From Glutinoglossum americanum (taxonomy: Eukaryota; Ascomycota; Geoglossomycetes; Geoglossales; Geoglossaceae), in assembly GCA_020080175.1 (NCBI GenBank), contig JAGHQL010000262.1:1-24160 (forward strand): 24,160 bases of DNA, read 5' to 3'. The notes under the pieces were generated by a model, which did no database searches, had not been told where the DNA came from, and saw nothing but the letters and a program-made list of their open reading frames with translations. Within the stretch, counting starts at the first letter, position 1. Each line of letters starts with the position of its first letter. Position numbers and translations under genes: made by a program. Positions 10,201 to 21,208 of the stretch are shown here, piece by piece.

Positions 10201-11435
10201 CGCCATGTCCGACGGAGTAATGATAGACTGTGGGCGACCACTGAGATCATCACTCCGAAAACCTTGGGCCCTTGGAGTGGGCAAAGAAGGGAGAAGATCT
10301 TGGGATGTAATAGCTAGATTCTCCCCGATAATCCCTTCACCCTCCGGGAAAGGGCTGCAGATAGATGACCTCGGAATACTATGAAGTAGACCGTTGTCAT
10401 CGTCGACTGATTCTGACTTTGCACTCTCATCATCAGGATCACTCGCCAATCCATTCGCTTGCGAAGATTGGTCGTCCATGACCTGGTGTCGGCCTTGGTT
10501 GATTGGAGATTCGGGTACGGTGAGCGTGTCTGATAAAATCTGATGGTTCAGCTTGTCAAAAGGACGCGAGTTGACACCGGACGTATCTAAGAATAAAATT
10601 AGTAATTATAGAACAAGCTATCCAAGATCACACAAGGGGTTGCGAATATCCAAGGCGAGGTGATTATGGGCTACCTTTGGCTGGGTTTGGGAGGTTCTCT
10701 TGACCAATTACCGGCTCATTCCCAGACAATTGAGTAGGTTTCGCCATATCCTTTGGGTTGAGCTCTTTCGACGGTATTGGTCGGTCTGGGTCCACCTCTT
10801 CCTCCTCATCTTCCACAAGCTCTTGGAATCTCCGTCTCTTACTTGCTCTACCTGCTTTTGGCTCTGGCGAGCCCCCCTCAGCGCAACCCACTTTTGTGAT
10901 ATCTCTCGAGTTGCCAAGACCTCCTAGCACACGCTTTCGGCCCGCGAAGCTGTGGATATGCGGTCGAAGTGCCGATTGCGGGGGTACGGAGCTATCGCGT
11001 GTTGTAGGTGCCTGTAGTACCCGCACTACAGAGTTTTGCTGATCTGCGGACTTGTCATCGAATACGTCACCAACGGTGTATACTAGATCCAGGTCATTCT
11101 CGTAGACGTCTTGGAGCTTCTTGATGTTCAAGGGCCTATACCATTGGCAACCCAGAAGAGCAGACAGATCAGCATTTGCCGTCCCTCTTTCCAAACCTTT
11201 AAGGGAACCTCTGGTAGAGTTAGACTTACGGTTTGTGCGGATATATTCTTGCAAACCGGACGCACAACTTAGAGCAGAGCTCGTCAAGCGTGATGCTGTC
11301 ATCGCAAATCTCTAGGAAGCTCAACGCTCCTTGTGGGAGATTTGAGTGTTGTTGATTTTGATTGATCGATGGTGAAGATGCTTTGCCAGCGAAGCGCCTG
11401 TCTTGCAGTGGCAGGACTTGGACTTGCAGACGCAT
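7270..11435 (-). CDS. Dnt1/Net1-like nucleolar protein (Cdc14-phosphatase-binding family, Cytokin_check_N)
   Basis: Exons are 11435-11230, 11135-10675 and 10586-7270, giving 1327 residues; both introns (94 and 88 nt) are GT-AG and phase-consistent. The first about 115 residues carry the conserved N-terminal domain of the family that includes Schizosaccharomyces pombe Dnt1 and yeast Net1/Cfi1. Its key blocks are LDELCSKLCVRFARIYPHKP, then IKKLQDVYENDLDL and VYTVGDVFDD. The intron falls inside this domain. Members sit in the nucleolus and restrain Cdc14-type phosphatases in mitotic exit or cytokinesis (known for the family, inferred here). The rest is disordered. It has an RASKRRR basic patch next to an acidic run, and a long Glu/Lys/Arg coiled-coil region (about residues 510-780) with two internal tandem repeats. 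A Pro/Ser-rich part, an SSESDSGSSYHSD-type acidic Ser region suited to casein-kinase phosphorylation, and a short LKGLISGMLYW terminus follow. Calling exon 3 alone from its first ATG (10479) would lose the only diagnostic domain. Confidence 0.8.
8941..9155 (-). repeat. 84-bp tandem repeat inside the Dnt1-like gene
   Basis: On the coding strand, a 28-codon unit (KRLAKKKEEKALGEATEKAG-like) occurs about two and a half times. The shared agcta(g/a)c anchor starts at 8941, 9025 and 9109 on the plus strand, exactly 84 bp apart. The unit is a multiple of three, so it keeps the frame and extends the Lys/Glu coiled coil. The copies have diverged by many substitutions. Confidence 0.85.
9310..9525 (-). 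repeat. 72-bp tandem repeat inside the Dnt1-like gene
   Basis: Three units of 72 bp lie at 9310-9381, 9382-9453 and 9454-9525, with a partial unit continuing to about 9550. Each encodes 24 residues of the form QKEADDKKRKEEEDRRAREI. The units are similar enough to see by eye and should be prone to copy-number change between strains. They preserve the reading frame and the heptad-like charge pattern. Confidence 0.88.
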
Positions 11436-11837
11436 GGCGAATGGGTCGCTGGTCAATGCATGAGAGAATGAGGTGAACAAGAGGTGTAAGGAGGAGGAAG
11501 ATGAGGGGTGGGTGATCGGAAGAGGGAGAAGTCCTGGCTCGGACGAACTTGTCTTGAACTAGAAATTTGTCTGGGGAGCCTTTGGTGGCCCGTGCGTTAC
11601 GCGAGAACGCCCTAACGACCTCGCATCCCCGTTAAGCGTAACCCACACCGAAATCAGCCCGCACAACGCTCGTCTCGGATGAACCAGCGTAGAATTATGT
11701 CTTCGGAGCAACCTCCATTGGAGCAAATTAGCAGCAATTATTCCAAATTCTGAAACAGGGGGCCCGACACGTGACAATTAACGCTCCAAACAGAAAAGGC
11801 CGAAAAAAGCCGAAAAAAGTCTTCAACGACAAGCTCC
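11436..11837. promoter_or_regulatory. Divergent promoter region with a CACGTG site
   Basis: A spacer of 402 bp lies between the Dnt1-like start (11435, minus) and the AIG1-family start (11838, plus). It contains a palindromic CACGTG E-box at 11768-11773, which basic helix-loop-helix factors of the Cbf1 type recognise in fungi. It also has a doubled gccgaaaaaa unit near 11798-11818, just before the plus-strand ATG. Which gene either element serves cannot be told. Confidence 0.45.
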
Positions 11838-12891
11838 ATGGCCAAAAAACACCAATTGCAGCAGCTCCATTCTCCTTGCCGTAGTATATCTGCTGTATTG
11901 CATGTAAGTATCTTCCAGTCTGAACCTTAAACCAACGCTGAGCAGAACCTGCAGGTGGCTGGGCTGCTAAGCTTTGCAGGATGTTTCAAATAGTTGAGTG
12001 GGATTACTTCTGTTGCGAAATTCATACTGATAGGAAACAAGTCTTGTGGATAACCCAAGTATTGTGTATGCCCATAAGAGCTCGTTACCGATCAAGGTGG
12101 ATTGCTGAGAGATTTAGGAACAATTCGTATGGATGGCATTTCCAATACTTGACCATTATTGGTTTAGCCGTGGCGACGGTCACATTTACTCTTGGACTGC
12201 TGGCAGACATCGCCTTGTCTCCACAATTATTTCGGATCAAGAACGCCTTTTTGATAGCGATAGCGCCCCTAGAGGTGCTAATATCTCTCCTATATTGGAG
12301 TATTAACTTCGTACGTACTGCGATTTGTGGCCTAGTAATTCCATTGTACCTAATTAAATATTCAGATAGATAAAAAGCTCGTCGTTCCGGAATGGGCACC
12401 TTTAGGCCCGTTGGCTGGTGTGTCCTTGGAAAGTTCACTGTTCCCGTGGCTCAAGTCCTAAATTGATACCATAGATTTGGGTTTTCACGCCGTTACCCCA
12501 ATAGTCCTAGTAATCGACTTAATCTTCTTCTCGCCGCCGCAGGAAGTATCGGTATCTTCAAACCTATGTCTCAGTGGGGGCATCGCCTTCTCCTACTGGT
12601 TATGGATCGAGCACTGCTATAAGCACAACGGATGGTATGTAACATTGATATCCTATTGCTGTCGACGGTCTAGAGCACCTCGGTCGGTCAGAACGTTAAA
12701 TGGATCTCATCAGGTACCCATATCCGCTATTTACCGTTCTTAATATTGGTCAACGAATAGTTCTGTTTGTTACTTGTACCTTGTTGATGACCCTGAGCGC
12801 TGTTATGTTGAAATGGCTGTATCGGCAAGTCAACAATACTCCACCTGGTTCTGTGAGGTCGGAACATAGAGCGGCAATCAAGCAAGCCTAA
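11838..12891 (+). CDS. FAR-17a/AIG1-family membrane protein, apparent frameshift in exon 2
   Basis: The start is MAKKHQLQQLHSPCRS (11838-11903). The intron at 11904-11954 leads to VAGLLSFAGCFK from 11955. Later exons are clear: the segment ending at 12310 (YGWHFQYLTIIGLAVATVTF and PLEVLISLLYWSINF), then 12366-12417, 12475-12634 (GFHAVTPIVLVIDL, YWLWIEHCYKHNGW) and 12714-12891 (YPYPLFTVLN to MLKWLYRQVNN). The family has about six membrane helices. Its animal members hydrolyse fatty-acid esters of hydroxy fatty acids, using a threonine and a histidine; the T of QYLTII and the H of GFHAV fit those positions. The problem lies at 11988-11993. After F-K the frame hits TAG, while a shift of one base gives the family-like V-E-W. 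I tested every AG from 12032 to 12117 in the right phase, and none restores the frame from a splice at that TA. A start for exon 3 at or near 12110-12118 is likely. Either this is a recently broken gene or the base count is wrong. Confidence 0.85.
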
Positions 12892-13086
12892 TAGAGCACA
12901 CTCCCAGCTCTTATAACATACCCGAAGCCTCTTGGGAAAATCTTAGAAATGTATCATTTAGCCGGGGATAGGTGGAAGTAAAAAGGACATAAGAGTGTGT
13001 AATTAAATATGGATGGATGGATTATCATGTGATCTCATCGCGAAAGCCTAACCTCATCCTCATTATACTTTTACAATCAAAACAAC

Positions 13087-15395
13087 ATGGACGAAGGATC
13101 GAGCACGCCCCGCTCAAACAAGCGCTCCCGCTCTGATGCTGAGGAGGAAGAGGCAAAGAAAGGAGGGGGAAGAATTGCACTGGGTGATCAAAACGACGGT
13201 AATCGCGACGCCTTTACTACAATGGACCGCAAGCATGCTAACTCGGTCATAGATACCTCCTCAGATGATGACATTGGTCCCCAACTCCCGTCTTCAGCGC
13301 CAAAGAAGAAGCGGCGAGTCCTCCCGTATGAGAAGCTGTACATTGCTGCTCTTCCTAAGTCTGCTCGATACTCCAAATCACTCATGCACAAGGAACAGCT
13401 TTCGTTCGTTACCATGACACCATCCGCAGACTTCCTGATCACTAGTTCCATAGATGGAGTTGTAAAATTCTGGAAGAAAGTGGCTGTCGGGATCGAGTTT
13501 GTGAAAGAATTCCGAGCCCATATAGGAGATATTAAGAGCGTATCCGTAAGCTCAGACGGAAGGAGCTTTGCTAGCGCTGGTGCAGATAATAGCGTGAAGA
13601 TATTTGATGTGATTACTTTCGGTGTGTCGGGTTTACCCCCAAAACCTTCCAAAGACAAAGCTGACCACGGAATTTTAGACTTGTTATCCATGATCGCCCT
13701 CGAAACCACCCCAAAGGCCATCTGCTGGGTCCACAAGCGCGGCGCATCTTTGCCACTACTAGCTGTGTCTGATGAAGCGTCTCACTCGGTTAGAATCTAT
13801 GACGGTCGTGGAGAGAACCAGAAACCTCTGCACACAATCTCCAACCTACACAGAAACCCTATATCCTTGATGGTTTATAATGACACTTATGACTGTACCG
13901 TTTCGGTAGATGATGGTGGAATGGTGGAATACTGGAGGCCCCATGGAGATTACGAGAAGCCGGATAACGTGTTCGAGTACAAAAGCTCGACAAGCCTCTT
14001 TGAGTTTAAGAAGGTAATTGGTCTCAATAATGATATTGTTTTACTGTATATGTGTACCAACTAAGAGTTTTAGTCTAAATCAGTACCTACATCGTTAACA
14101 ATTTCGCCATCTGGATCACAATTTGCGACCTTTTCATTCCCGGACAGGAAAATTCGTATTTTCGACTTCCCCACGGCGAAGTTATACCGAACGTATGATG
14201 AATCTCTTACTGCCATTACTGAGATGCAGCAGGCGGGCACAGCCCTCCAAAAACTAGAAGATGTAGAGTTTGGAAGAAGGTTAGCGATCGAGCGGGAGCT
14301 CGAAAGCCCAGCTCTTCAAAACAAGGCGAATATAATTTTCGATGAATCGGGCAATTTCATTCTGTCTGGGTCGATGCTAGGCGTTAAGGTCATCAATACC
14401 CTTACAAACCGAGTCGTAAAAGTGTTTGGAAGAGACGAGAACATTCGAGCATTGAACCTCTGTCTTTACCAAGGTCAACCACAAAAGAAAGGTGTTGTGA
14501 CAGTATCGATGGCAGCAAGTGCCAATCCATTGTTGCAAGATGCTGAGGCGAGAGATCCTATGCTTGTATGTACGGCATCTGGTAGAGGGAGATTTTATCT
14601 GTTCACAAACGAAGAAGAGTTTGTTCACTCGTCCTCTTTCAAATTTGATCGCACGCTGACAGAACTCCCAGAATTAGCAAGTCGGAAAGAGACGTCCAAA
14701 ACGAAAAACCAAAGCAATTGGTTATCGGTAAGCAAGCAGAAACTAAACCTGCGGAGTCTGGCACCGCCGCGATATTGCATACGACGTATGGCGATATTCA
14801 TATCAGGTTATTTCCTGAAGCAGCACCAAAAGCTGTGGAAAATTTTGTCACCCACTCGAAGAATGGATACTACAACAACACAATATTCCATCGTGTGATA
14901 CGGAAGTTTATGATCCAAGTGAGATTCGAGCTCGTGTCTTACCAAACCATCGAGTCGCTAATCGGCCTTGTACTTAGTGCGGAGATCCCCTCGGCGATGG
15001 TACTGGAGGCGAGAGTATTTGGGGTAAAGAGTTTGAAGATGAGTTTTCTACGCTGAAGCACGACAAACCATACACTGTTAGCATGGCAAATGCTGGCCCG
15101 AATACAAATGGTTCTCAATTCTTTATCACTACCGAAAAAACCGTGAGTTTCATTTACTTCATATCGCCTCACAACCTCCGAACGCGCTAACACTTTCCAA
15201 AGTCCTGGCTGGACAAAAAGCACACGATCTTTGGGCGCGCTGTGCAAGGTACCACCCCCAATTCTAATAACGCCACATAATCGTTAAAACTGACGATATC
15301 AAGGACTCGATGTGATACATAAGATCGAAAATACGAGGGTCTATAAGGAGAAACCGGAAGAAGACATCAAGATAATCAACATCTCTATATTATAG
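13087..15395 (+). CDS. PPWD1-type WD40-repeat peptidyl-prolyl cis-trans isomerase (cyclophilin)
   Basis: Exons are 13087-14013, 14074-14630, 14678-14918, 14978-15142, 15203-15248 and 15304-15395, giving 675 residues. The N-terminus is acidic and basic with an [17 protein letters not shown] nuclear signal. WD40 repeats follow ([44 protein letters not shown]). The PPWD1 linker comes next ([41 protein letters not shown]). The C-terminus is a complete cyclophilin domain: [35 protein letters not shown], then [17 protein letters not shown] and [11 protein letters not shown]. The catalytic Arg of FHRVI, the Gln of FMIQ and the Trp are all present. Family members associate with the spliceosome and speed up proline isomerisation. 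Intron 2 (14631-14677) is inferred from frame: it has a good GCTGAC branch site and a TAG acceptor but a poor GTCCTC donor, so its edges are uncertain. The other introns are ordinary. Confidence 0.92.
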
Positions 15396-16036
15396 GTAGA
15401 ATTATCAAATAGCCCTACAGAGGTGTTGAATTCGATCGCGGTCTGTATCTCCAGATACGGGCAGATATAAACACATCCAATTTTGACAAGCTGTTTCATC
15501 GGCAGATGCGCGAAATACGCACAAGCGCAGGCGTGGGCCTTTGTAATTTACCCTCCCCAGCCCACCACAATCCAGTACCAGGCGCAGGATGGGCTTGACA
15601 ATAGCGAGAATGCCCGCGATACAGCATAGCGACTCAACGCAAGTCTTATCAACCAACACTCCACTTTGCCAAGAACACTAGGAGCGCGCACAAGATATAT
15701 TTCCTCCCCGCACGGCCACGGTAATAGGATATTACCATAGAAACGGATTTTAAGGGTTCTCGGTAGTCCAATTTTTCACTGTCAGTGGCACTGGCACAAC
15801 ACTTTGTAGTCGGGCTTGTCCATCACTGGTTACGAGTTACGAGATACCAAAAGAGCGGCGGAAGATGACGTAATGCGCCAGTTCGTTTAAGCTAATCGCG
15901 GCTTGTGCGCAAAGCAGGTTCGACCCAAACATACTTCCTGAATTGACACATTTCTCCCCGGACGCAGCAGCAAGAGGTCCTCGGCAAGTCTCTAGATACG
16001 CCCAAATACTTTCAATTACACGCTGGATCTGTTGAA
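15396..16036. other. Intergenic, GDB1 promoter region
   Basis: About 0.64 kb lies between the cyclophilin stop and the GDB1 start on the same strand. It should hold the 3' UTR of the first gene and the promoter of the second. I see no coding frame worth calling and no clear core element. A phrase resembling a tRNA T-arm near 15918 has no matching arms around it. Confidence 0.5.
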
Positions 16037-19000
16037 ATGACTACTGCGGATGGCTCTACTTCAAATGAAGTGTATCGATTACCGTTAACAGATACTGGAG
16101 CTCCGGCTGTTCCGGGAGGCTACATTTGTCTTCCTCCGCCCACAGACCCGGCATACTTACTCAGATTTGCGATTGAGGGTACGAGCTCGATATGCAGGCA
16201 GGGAAGCTTATGGGTAAATATTCCGGCTGTAGGAGAGCAATTCCGGAGGAGCAAGTTCAGGGAGTATAAGTGAGTCGAAGCGATATTTTGTATTTAACGA
16301 ATTACATGCGCTAATGTATTGCCTGGAAAGATTGCACCCTGACTTTAACCGCACGCTTGAGATATCAATTCCTATTCACTTCGCTGGTGCATTTGCATTC
16401 TACACTACCTTCACACCCCTCCCCAAGTTCTCGACTTCCACCGCGGATCCGCCATCACCCATGAAAACGGATACATACTATGTCAATGTCTCCCCTCGGA
16501 TCACTCTCAATGGAAAGACCTTGCGTCAGGATGCATTGTCGACCTTCTCGGTTATCTCAAAATTCATGGGGAGTGATTCCACAAGGTGGGACGACCATAT
16601 CAGGGGGATCGGGCGACGGGGTTACAACATAATCCATTTCACGCCGTTGATGGAGAGAGGAGCGTCAAATTCTCCATACAGTATCTATAATCAGTTGGCA
16701 TTTGATCCAATTTGCTTTCCTAATGGGGAAGGGGACATTGCGGACCTCACCACTAAGATGGAAAAAGAACATGGCCTGCTGGGTCTGACAGACGTTGTTT
16801 GGAACCACACGGCCCATAATAGCCAGTGGCTTCAGGAACACCCAGAAGCAGGGTATAATATTACCACAGCACCGTGGCTAGAACCTGCCCTAGAACTCGA
16901 TACAGCCTTGTTGAAATTTAGCAAGAACCTCAAAACAAGCGGCTTCCCTACCACACTCACAAGCATCAAGGACCTTCTAGAAGTTATGGAAGGCGTGAAG
17001 CTCCAAGTTATTAATAGCTTATGTCTCTGGGAGTTTTATGTCGTCGATGTTGACCGAAACGCAGGCGCTGCTGCTGAAGCCTGGATGGCTGGGGATGCAA
17101 TATTCCCCGAAGGTGGATTTGGCGTAGTTGGCATCGGAGGCCTCGAGGGTGTTAAGGGGTGGTCTTTAAAGCGCAAAGCACAGTTCTTGCGTGAAAAGGG
17201 GTTGCGAGGTAATGACAGGTTGGGGGAGAGGTTCCGAAGGCGTATCGATCCCAAGATCGGCGCTGCACTGTTAACAGTGCTACATGGGCGTTACGATGGA
17301 GGGAATTTAAGTAGTACTGACGAAGCAGCAGTCCGCAGCGCATATAGCAGGATCCTCGACGAGGTTAATCTCCCATACTATAAAGAATACGATGCCGAAA
17401 GCTCCGAGATACAGGAACAAATTTTCAACCGAGTAAAATATATGCGACTGGATGACCATGGTCCAAAAGTTGGCGCCATCACGGAACAGAATCCACTAGT
17501 AGAATCCTATTTCACCCGACTTCCTGTCAATGCAAAGACCGAGAAACATGACCCAAGGAGTCTATCACTGGTGAATAATGGTTGGATTTGGAATGCAGAT
17601 GCTATGGTGGACCACGCTGGGCCAGGTTCGCGAGCGTATCTACGACGCGAAGTCATAGTCTGGGGCGATTGTGTGAAGCTGAGATATGGGGACTCACCGA
17701 CAGATAACCCATTTCTCTGGAACCACATGGCCGAGTACACACGCTTGATGGCAAAATATTTTGCTGGATTTAGGATCGACAATTGCCACTCCACGCCCCT
17801 GGTAGTTGGTGAATATCTCTTGGATGAGGCCCGAAGAGTTAGATCGAACCTACTCGTCTGTGCTGAGCTATTTACCGGATCAGAGGAAATGGATTACCGC
17901 TTCGTGAAAAGGCTCGGCCTCAGCTGTCTGATAAGAGAAGCAATGCAGGCTTGGAGTACTAAAGAACTCAGCAGAATCGTCCACCGTCACGGCGGAAGGC
18001 CAATCGGTAGCTTTGAGGTTGATGAGGTGGTGCGCAACAACCCCAAGCAGAGCTTAGGCGGCTCAGCAGATAACAAGAGAGAGATAGTTCGGACTATCAA
18101 AGAAAGTCCGGTCCATGCTCTTTTCATGGATTGCACCCATGACAACGAATTACCCGCGCAAAAGAGAGACGCCAGGGATACTCTCCCAAACGCTGCCCTC
18201 GTGTCTATGTGTGCCTGTGCTATAGGTAGCGTCATGGGGTACGACGAGGTTTACCCGAAGTTAGTTGATCTAGTCAACGAGACTCGTTCTTACGCGTCCC
18301 CGTCTTCTAGCAGCGAGGCCGAGCCGGAGGCAGGCGGAAGCGGCATTGGCGGGATAAAAAAGTTGCTAAATCGAATCCATACAGACATGGGACAGCAGGG
18401 ATACGATGAGATGCACGTCCACCACGAAGGTGAATATATTACAGTGCATCGAGTACACCCAAAGTCTAGAAAAGGTTACTTTCTAATTGCGCATACTGCT
18501 TTTCCCGGATATGGCGACCATAGAGGCAGCTTTCATCCTGTTCACCTAACAGGTACAAAGGCGAAGATGATTGGCAGCTGGACGTTTAAGGTTGATGTTA
18601 GCGAAGGCTCAAAACTCGAGGTCCTCAGCGATAAAAAAGTATTGAGGGGTTTGCCTAGTCGTGTCTCGGACTTACAGGGCTTTACTCTCGACGTAGGTGA
18701 GGAGGACGTCACGATTACAGTGCCGCAGAAATTCCCACCTGGCAGCATCGCATTATTCGAAACGTGGATCCAAAGCGTCCGGGACGCCGACGGCCTAGAT
18801 GGATTCGCCACCACGGGAGCGAGAGAGGCGTTTGAGCACATAACCCTTATAGATCTCAATTCCATCCTTTACAGATGCGAAGCGGAGGAGAGAGACTCCA
18901 GTGATAACAAAGATGGAGTCTACGTCATACCCAAGTTTGGGCCCCTGGTGTATGCTGGATTGCAAGGCTGGTGGAGCGTTCTGAAGGACATCATCAGGAA

Positions 19001-20830
19001 AAATGATCTAGCACATCCCCTCTGCCAGCACTTGAGAGAAGGTCAGTGGCCCTTAGATTACACTGTAGGCCGACTGGAGCGGATGTCAAAGCATCAAGGA
19101 TTTGAGGCCCTAAAGGAGCCAGCGGATTGGCTGAAGCTACGCTTCAATGCCATCCGAAAGGTACCCAGCTTCCTGCTCCCCAGATACTTCGCGTTAGTCA
19201 TCCGGACCGCTTATAATGCGGCATGGAATCGCGGCCTGGCACTGATGGGAGAAGATGTGAGAAGTGGTCAATTATTTCAAAAGAAACTAGCTATGGTCAG
19301 CGTACAGCAGACCGGTATCGTGAAATCAACTTCTCTATATACCGGAAAGAGCGTCCCCTGCTTGGCAGCCGGACTACCACACTTCGCAGTTGATTGGGCT
19401 CGTTGTTGGGGAAGAGATGTGTTTATCGCTCTAAGAGGCCTATTCCTAGGAACCGGGAGATACGCTGACGCTAAGGAACATATCCTCGCCTTTGCTAGTG
19501 TCCTGAAGCATGGAATGATACCCAACCTATTAGATGGAGGTAAGAGGCCGAGATACAACTCGCGAGACTCCATCTGGTTTTTTCTACAGTCTATCCAAGA
19601 TTACACAAAGATCGCCCCTGACGGTCTAGATATCCTAAAAGAGACCGTACCAAGGCGGTTTCTGCCGTATGATGACGCGTGGTTCGAGGTCGAGGATCCA
19701 AGGGCATACTCCAGGAGTTCCACAATCGAAGATATCATCCAGGAAGCTCTCCAAAGGCATGCGAATGGTATTTCGTTTAGAGAAGCAAACGCAGGCCTAG
19801 GCCTAGACATGCAGATGAAATCCGAGGGTTTTCAGGTCGATATCAAGGCCGACTGGGAGTCTGGTTTTGTTTTCGGCGGTAGTCAGTTTAACTGCGGAAC
19901 CTGGATGGACAAGATGGGCGAGAGCGAAAAGGCTGGGACGAAGGGCATGCCTGCTACCCCCAGAGACGGCGCGGCCATCGAGATCACCGGCATGCTCTAC
20001 AGTGTCCTAGCGTGGGTGGAGGAGCTCGCTAATGAAGGGAAATACAAGTACTCCGGCGTGACGCTAGGTGATGGGGGCAGTAGGACATTGACTTTTAAAG
20101 ACTGGGCCACAAAGATCGAGAAAAGCTTCGACCGGGCATATTACGTGCCGCTCGACGCAAAGGAGGACGACCTATACGACGTCAACCCGAAGGTAGTCAA
20201 CCGCAGGGGGATATACAAGGACCTATATCGATCTGGGAACGAGCACGAAGACTATCAGTTCCGCCCAAATTTCACGATCGCTATGTGTGTCGCCCCCAAA
20301 CTGTTCGACCCTACAAAGGCTCTTCACGTATTGTCCATCGCAGACTCCGTTCTCCGTGGACCCACTGGAATGGCCACGCTCGACCCGAAAGACGAAAACT
20401 ACCATCCCAACTACAACAACTCCGAGGACTCGGACAACCCCGCCACATCCAAGGGGAGAAACTACCACCAAGGTCCCGAATGGCTCTGGCCAACCGGTTT
20501 CTTCCTTCGAGCGTTGCTGAGGTTCGACCTGATGCGCCGGAACACTCTGGAGGAGCGGATAGAGGCCTTCCAACAGATCACAAGGCGGCTCGATGGATGC
20601 GTCAAGGCGATCGACGAGAGTCCCTGGGCGGGCTTGGCGGAGCTGACGAACAAGAATGGGGAGTTTTGCGCAGATTCGGTGAGTCCTCGTAGGGTCCGAA
20701 TGGGTTTTTGATCTTGCAGTAGTTACCCTTGGCTGACTGAGTTTGATTTTTCTCTAAGTCTCCAACGCAGGCGTGGTCCGCTGGATGTCTGATCGACTTG
20801 TTTCACGATGGGAAACGAATGTTCCATTGA
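16037..20830 (+). CDS. GDB1: Glycogen debranching enzyme (4-alpha-glucanotransferase / amylo-alpha-1,6-glucosidase)
   Basis: Exons are 16037-16269, 16331-20678 and 20759-20830, giving 1550 residues, close to the roughly 1530 of the yeast enzyme. This bifunctional cytosolic enzyme moves a maltotriosyl unit from a branch and then hydrolyses the remaining alpha-1,6 glucose. The GH13-like half has PLMERGASNSPYSIYNQLAF and GLTDVVWNHTAHNS. Its probable catalytic acids are D561 in GFRIDNCHSTP, E590 in CAELFTGSE and D678 in FMDCTHDNE. The C-terminal (alpha/alpha)6 glucosidase half has WGRDVFIALRGL, FGGSQFNCGTWMDKMGES (presumed acid D1271) and GPEWLWPTGFFLRALLRF (presumed acid E1461). The last exon adds SSPTQAWSAGCLIDLFHD, a normal family terminus. 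If exon 2 is read through without the final splice, the protein instead ends falsely in VSPRRVRMGF. Introns are 61 and 80 nt. No truncation or missing catalytic motif is seen. Confidence 0.97.
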
Positions 20831-20990
20831 CCGTTTGGGAAAAAAAAGAATGCGTGTTTGTTAGGGGGGAGGGGCTTCCTTCCTCCTAGGAGAGGAGGGC
20901 GTTTAGTGCGCTTGAGATTAGCAGGGTAACTGAGGAGGAGAGGGAGATATCAACATTACGTTAACTGAGAAATTGGTTGCTTTTTTTGTC

Positions 20991-21032
20991 CTTTTTAACC
21001 TTTTTTAACCTTTCTTTAACCTTTCTTTAACC
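20991..21032 (+). repeat. Short T-rich tandem array, unit about TTTCTTTAACC
   Basis: Four adjacent units of 10, 10, 11 and 11 bp, each ending in TTTAACC or TTTTAACC. The last two are identical. It looks like replication-slippage sequence. It superficially resembles telomeric CCCTAA but differs in sequence and spacing. Confidence 0.75.
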
Positions 21033-21089
21033 TTTTATGTGACGTTAAGCAAAAAAAAAGAATTAGAAAGGGCTGAACAATTAGATTCC

Positions 21090-21120
21090 TTTTCTCTCTC
21101 TCCTCTCTCTCTCTCACGTG
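21090..21120 (+). promoter_or_regulatory. CT-rich tract ending in a CACGTG E-box
   Basis: A pyrimidine tract of mostly CT dinucleotides runs into CACGTG at 21115-21120, about 0.7 kb upstream of the Zn2Cys6 start. CT tracts and E-boxes both occur in fungal promoters. The pairing suggests a regulatory role but does not prove one. Confidence 0.3.
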
Positions 21121-21208
21121 CACATGAGCCTCTTGTCGTCCTCTCTTTCCTATCGTGACTTTACCGTACCGATATAGAGGTTGCTGACGACATTGCGAGC
21201 TAGCCACT

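Noticed and set aside
15905-15935. Possible tRNA T-arm (ggttcgaccc)
   Set aside because: No matching A-box, anticodon arm or acceptor stem could be placed upstream.
20991-21032. Telomere-like repeat
   Set aside because: The unit ends in TTTAACC, with spacing of 10-11 bp and no CCCTAA/TTAGGG. It is better seen as a slippage array.
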